From: Anaerolineaceae bacterium
Lineage (GTDB): Bacteria; Chloroflexota; Anaerolineae; Aggregatilineales; Phototrophicaceae
Length of the DNA: 64,000 nt
Reading direction: 5' to 3'
NCBI GenBank assembly: GCA_002702065.1
Contig: NZXX01000001.1
Span: 1,178,001-1,242,000, forward strand
The notes beneath the pieces are model-generated. The model was not told where the DNA came from and made no database searches. It saw only the letters and a program-made list of their open reading frames with translations. Below, piece after piece: positions 60,965 to 64,000 of the stretch. The translations under genes and the position numbers were made by a program. Position 1 is the first letter of the stretch; each line of letters begins with the position of its first letter.

Positions 60965-61025
60965 TGCTGGCATAAAATACAACAGGTATACTTCGGGTTT
61001 GTACGACTGCTGCTGCGGAGGCTGA

Positions 61026-62996
61026 ATGGCGACGTATCCCACTGATGACCACGAATACCGGCGACGAATCCGTGCCTGGACGCTGTATGACTGGGCAAAT
61101 TCTGCCTTCGCGACCACGATCCTGGCGGCTGTACTGCCGATTTATTACAGCCAGGTGGCCGGGGCCACGCTGCCGAGCGAAGCGATTGCCACATCCAACT
61201 GGAGCCTGACCCTCAGCATTGCGCTGCTGATCACGGCGGTGCTGTCGCCGATTCTGGGAACGGTGTCCGATGTGATGCGCGGCAAAAAGCGGTTTCTGTC
61301 GATCTTTGTCACCGTCGGGGTTTTGGGAACAGCGGCGCTGGTCTTCGTTGGCTCGGGTGATTGGCTGCTGGCGTCGATCATCATGATTGTGGCGCGCATT
61401 GGCTTCACCGGCGCGAACACGTTTTACGACGCGCTGCTGCCCCATGTCGCCCGTGAAGACGACCGGGACGCTGTTTCGACGCGCGGTTACGCGATGGGCT
61501 ATCTGGGCGGTGGGCTGCTGCTGGCGATCAATGTCGTGATGATCTTTCAACTGGGATTTGAAGACGGGGCAAGGCTTTCGTTTCTGAGTGTGGCGGTCTG
61601 GTGGGCTGTGTTCTCCATCCCCATCTTCCGGCGGGTGCCGGAACCTCCGGCGGCGGTTCTGAGCGCGGGCGTTCTTGTGGTGAGCGCCAGCTTCGCCCGC
61701 ATCCGGGAAACCCTGCGCGACATTCGCCGCTATCGTGAGTTGTTCAAGTTCCTGATTGCCTTCCTGATCTACAACGATGCTATTGGCACGATTATTGGCG
61801 TCGCCGCCATTTACGGCGCAGAACTGGGCTTTGACTCCACGGAATTGATTCTGGCGCTGCTGCTGGTCCAGTTTGTGGGCATCCCCTTCAGCCTGATTTT
61901 CGGCTGGCTGCCGGGCAAGGGACGTGCACGTCGCCCTTTCTTTCTGGCCTTTATTCTGTTTAATACACTCGCTCTGCCGGTAGCCGGGATTGTCGGGGCA
62001 CGGCTGCTGCCCGGTGATGTGGCGGGGGTGCTGTTGCCTCCCTTTGAGGCGGTGGGTGAGGCTGTGGGTACAGGGGTTTACAGCGTTGGCGATGACGGTT
62101 TGACGCTGGATGGCGCCTGGAGCCAGCAGTTTATCCCGGCGGAACAATTAGGTATGGAGTCCGACGCGATTTATGCCCTCAGCGATTCTGCTGATGCGCA
62201 GCTGAGCCTGTATTTCAACGGTCAGAACGTCACCATTGTTTACGCAACCGGGCCGGATTATGGCGCGTGGCAGGTGCTGGTCGATGGTGAGCTTTATCAG
62301 GCGAAAGATACGGATGAGCCGCTGATCATGGATGCGTACAGCGAAGCCCCGCGTTATGGGCTGGCCCAAACCATCTCGCTGGACGAACCGGGTATCCATT
62401 CGCTGATGGTTATGCCAGCCGCGAGTGCGGAAACGGCCAGCAGCGGCCCGATTGCGATCGCTCAGTTAGAGGTGATGGCGCCGGTTGGCAGCAGCAGCCT
62501 GCCGCTTATTCTGGGCCTGATCATTGTGCTACAGGTGGTCGGTATCCTCTTTGCGTGGTTGATCGGCCAACATCTGGTTGCCCGCCTTGCCAGTCGGATG
62601 GATACACGCAACAGTATTCTGCTGGCGCTGGGTGTCTACAGCATCATTACGATCTGGGGGTTTGTGCTGCATTCGACCATCGAGTTCTGGTTTCTGGCGT
62701 GGATGGTGGCAACGGTGCAGGGTGGCAGCCAGGCCCTCAGCCGCAGTCTGTACGCCGCGATGTCCCCGGCGTCCAAAAGCGGTGAGTTCTTCGGCTTGTT
62801 CGGGGTGATGGAAAAATTCTCGGCTTTTCTGGGACCGCTGATTTTTGCCCTGGCGGTTACGCTGTTTGGCAGCAGCCGTCCGGCGATTCTGGCGCTGCTG
62901 GCATTCTTCATCATTGGCGGTTATCTGTTGACACGTGTTGATGTGGCCGAAGGACGACGCGTTGCCCAACAAGAAGACGCCGCCACCCAGGGGTAG
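61026..62996 (+). CDS. MFS transporter of the UMF1 type with a large inserted soluble domain
   Basis: A 656-residue protein starting at the ATG at 61026 after GGAGG. The opening RIRAWTLYDWANSAFATTI is the hallmark of the UMF1/Atg22-like MFS group, and membrane segments run through residues about 25-330 and 490-640. Between them, about residues 348-490, lies a soluble beta-rich stretch with a jelly-roll look (AQLSLYFNGQNVTIVYATG, then ISLDEPGIHSLMVMPAASA) similar in style to carbohydrate-binding modules. Normal members have about 420-450 residues, so the extra size is due to this insert. Substrate unknown. Confidence 0.85.
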   Translation: MATYPTDDHEYRRRIRAWTLYDWANSAFATTILAAVLPIYYSQVAGATLPSEAIATSNWSLTLSIALLITAVLSPILGTVSDVMRGKKRFLSIFVTVGVLGTAALVFVGSGDWLLASIIMIVARIGFTGANTFYDALLPHVAREDDRDAVSTRGYAMGYLGGGLLLAINVVMIFQLGFEDGARLSFLSVAVWWAVFSIPIFRRVPEPPAAVLSAGVLVVSASFARIRETLRDIRRYRELFKFLIAFLIYNDAIGTIIGVAAIYGAELGFDSTELILALLLVQFVGIPFSLIFGWLPGKGRARRPFFLAFILFNTLALPVAGIVGARLLPGDVAGVLLPPFEAVGEAVGTGVYSVGDDGLTLDGAWSQQFIPAEQLGMESDAIYALSDSADAQLSLYFNGQNVTIVYATGPDYGAWQVLVDGELYQAKDTDEPLIMDAYSEAPRYGLAQTISLDEPGIHSLMVMPAASAETASSGPIAIAQLEVMAPVGSSSLPLILGLIIVLQVVGILFAWLIGQHLVARLASRMDTRNSILLALGVYSIITIWGFVLHSTIEFWFLAWMVATVQGGSQALSRSLYAAMSPASKSGEFFGLFGVMEKFSAFLGPLIFALAVTLFGSSRPAILALLAFFIIGGYLLTRVDVAEGRRVAQQEDAATQG

Positions 62997-63036
62997 CGGT
63001 CGTCGGGTTGTACAGGTTGTTTAGAGTTAAAGTGCG

Positions 63037-64000
63037 TTACTTCGCCAGAATGCCCGCCAGTTCAATGAGTTCCGGGTTGAGGCTTTTCTTGTTGGCGACC
63101 ACTTCGTCCAGCGGGGTCAGGGTGATGTCGCCGTTGTTCAGGCCTGCCAGTTTGCCCGTTTCGCCGCGTTCGAGGGCGTGTACGGCCCCGGCGCCGATGC
63201 GTGTGGCGAGGATACGGTCGAATGCCAGTGGTTCGCCACCGCGCTGAACATGCCCCAGCTTGGTGACGCGCAGGTCAAAGCCCAGCTGTTCTTCATTTTC
63301 CTTGAAGTAGGCTTCCAGTTTTTCCGCGTTATAGCGGGCGCCTTCGGCCACGACCACGATGCCGTGTTTTTTGCCGCGTTCGTAGGCTTCCTGAATTTCA
63401 TCGGCGACTTTGTCCGGGGGCAGCTCGGCTTCCGGGATAACAATCGCTTCGGCACCACCGGCAATGCCAGCCATCAGGGCGAGATAACCGCAGTGGCGGC
63501 CCATGACTTCGATGAGAAAGGCGCGCTGGTGCGACGAGGCGGTGACCTTGAGCCGGTCAATCGCTTCGAGCGCGATATTCAGCGCGGTATCGACGCCGAT
63601 CGTAATCTCGGAGCCGTAGAGGTCGTTATCGATGGTGGAGGCGACACCGACCACCGGAAACCCCATTTTGTGCAGTTCGTAAGACCCTGTTTGTGATCCG
63701 TTGCCGCCGATAACCACCAGACCTTCGATATTGTGCTGGCGCAGGGCGCGGATGGCCTGCCGGCGGCCATCTTCGGTGGTGAATGCGGGGCAGCGTGCAC
63801 TGCCGAGGATGGTGCCACCCTGCTGGATAATGCCGCCCACGTCGCGTGCGCCTAGTGGAATAATATCCCCGGTCATGCAACCGGCGTAGCCCTGACGAAT
63901 GCCGAAGACTTCCCAGCCTTTGCTGATGCCGGTGCGGACCACCGCGCGGATAGCGGCGTTCATGCCAGGGGCGTCGCCGCCGCTGGTTAATACTGCGATG
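63037..64000 (-). CDS. pfkA: 6-phosphofructokinase (N-terminal codons outside window)
   Basis: The frame continues over the right edge; 320 residues are visible, and only the first few are missing (the edge reads IAVLTSGGDAPGMNAA). Motifs are the phosphate loop SGGDAPG, the catalytic ASTIDNDLYGSE, MGRHCG and the late HVQRGG. The usual ATP-PFK stretch GGDGS is GGNGS here, so the Mg-binding Asp103 (E. coli numbering) is Asn. The protein is otherwise an ordinary PfkA of glycolysis; phosphate donor (ATP or PPi) cannot be settled. It faces the MFS transporter gene. Confidence 0.92.
   Translation of the reverse strand, partial: IAVLTSGGDAPGMNAAIRAVVRTGISKGWEVFGIRQGYAGCMTGDIIPLGARDVGGIIQQGGTILGSARCPAFTTEDGRRQAIRALRQHNIEGLVVIGGNGSQTGSYELHKMGFPVVGVASTIDNDLYGSEITIGVDTALNIALEAIDRLKVTASSHQRAFLIEVMGRHCGYLALMAGIAGGAEAIVIPEAELPPDKVADEIQEAYERGKKHGIVVVAEGARYNAEKLEAYFKENEEQLGFDLRVTKLGHVQRGGEPLAFDRILATRIGAGAVHALERGETGKLAGLNNGDITLTPLDEVVANKKSLNPELIELAGILAK

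Noticed and set aside
60768..62147. 459-codon minus-strand frame across the HTH-citrate synthase end and the MFS gene
   Set aside because: It covers two well-supported genes on the other strand, and the product is low-complexity Gln/Arg-rich.

Overview
The window looks like a stretch of chromosome from a Chloroflexota bacterium, most likely class Anaerolineae. This rests on recognising protein styles rather than on a marker gene: Thr/Pro linkers ahead of an SH3-like domain, an alaS / membrane 'baseplate-J-like' / ruvX gene order, a PBP1-like lipoprotein behind mltG, and many enzymes of polysaccharide-feeding heterotrophs. Base composition is moderately GC-rich, with two visibly more AT-rich islets (about 12.37-13.61 kb and 23.47-24.04 kb). 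I see no tRNA, rRNA, CRISPR array, transposase or phage structural operon.

Layout. (1) 0-23 kb is a carbohydrate-catabolism island. It holds the end of a sulfatase, a secreted cyclophilin, a PhyH-type dioxygenase, an acetylxylan-esterase-like enzyme and glucuronate isomerase. An araB - araD - methyltransferase - GH4 glycosidase - fucose/arabinose-isomerase-like series follows, then an orphan AT-rich membrane gene bracketed by hairpins, a GH38 alpha-mannosidase and a purine-type phosphoribosyltransferase. Next is a rhamnose module (DeoR regulator, rhamnulokinase and class II aldolase on minus, facing a rhamnose-isomerase-like gene on plus) and a WYL regulator. The enzymes suggest use of acetylated, glucuronated, arabinose- and rhamnose-containing and perhaps sulfated polysaccharides. 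No sugar transporter lies inside the window. (2) 23-25 kb has two small genes of unknown function and a membrane/SH3 protein. (3) 25-42 kb is mostly housekeeping: S9 peptidase, DsbA-like protein, pyrimidine nucleoside phosphorylase, a lipoprotein overlapping mltG, an amidase, DinB-fold protein, ruvX, a baseplate-J-like membrane protein, alaS, glgB and tyrS. (4) 42-56.5 kb has an alcohol dehydrogenase, a PAS histidine kinase, a cyclic-nucleotide-binding protein, rtcB, a lone CoA-transferase beta subunit, a peptide-type solute-binding protein, secG, gpmI, a ThuA-like protein, an amt-glnB nitrogen pair and leucyl aminopeptidase. (5) 56.5-64 kb has a PfpI-like protein, citrate synthase, ogt with an ECF sigma factor, a second citrate synthase fused to a DNA-binding domain, an MFS transporter with a large inserted soluble domain, and a 6-phosphofructokinase that runs off the right edge.

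The strongest lead for something undescribed is the HTH-citrate synthase at 59747. Its promoter overlaps a perfect inverted repeat (two 10-bp arms around one base) plus a third half-site, which suggests an enzyme that represses its own gene. Other leads are the hairpin-bracketed orphan gene at 12386, a candidate small RNA between glnB and pepA, a G8 tract inside the ribosome-binding site of the WYL regulator, a probable leaderless adh mRNA, and the alaS/baseplate-J-like/ruvX coupling. Promoters and operators are read by eye against the sigma-70 consensus, and no search or folding program was run.
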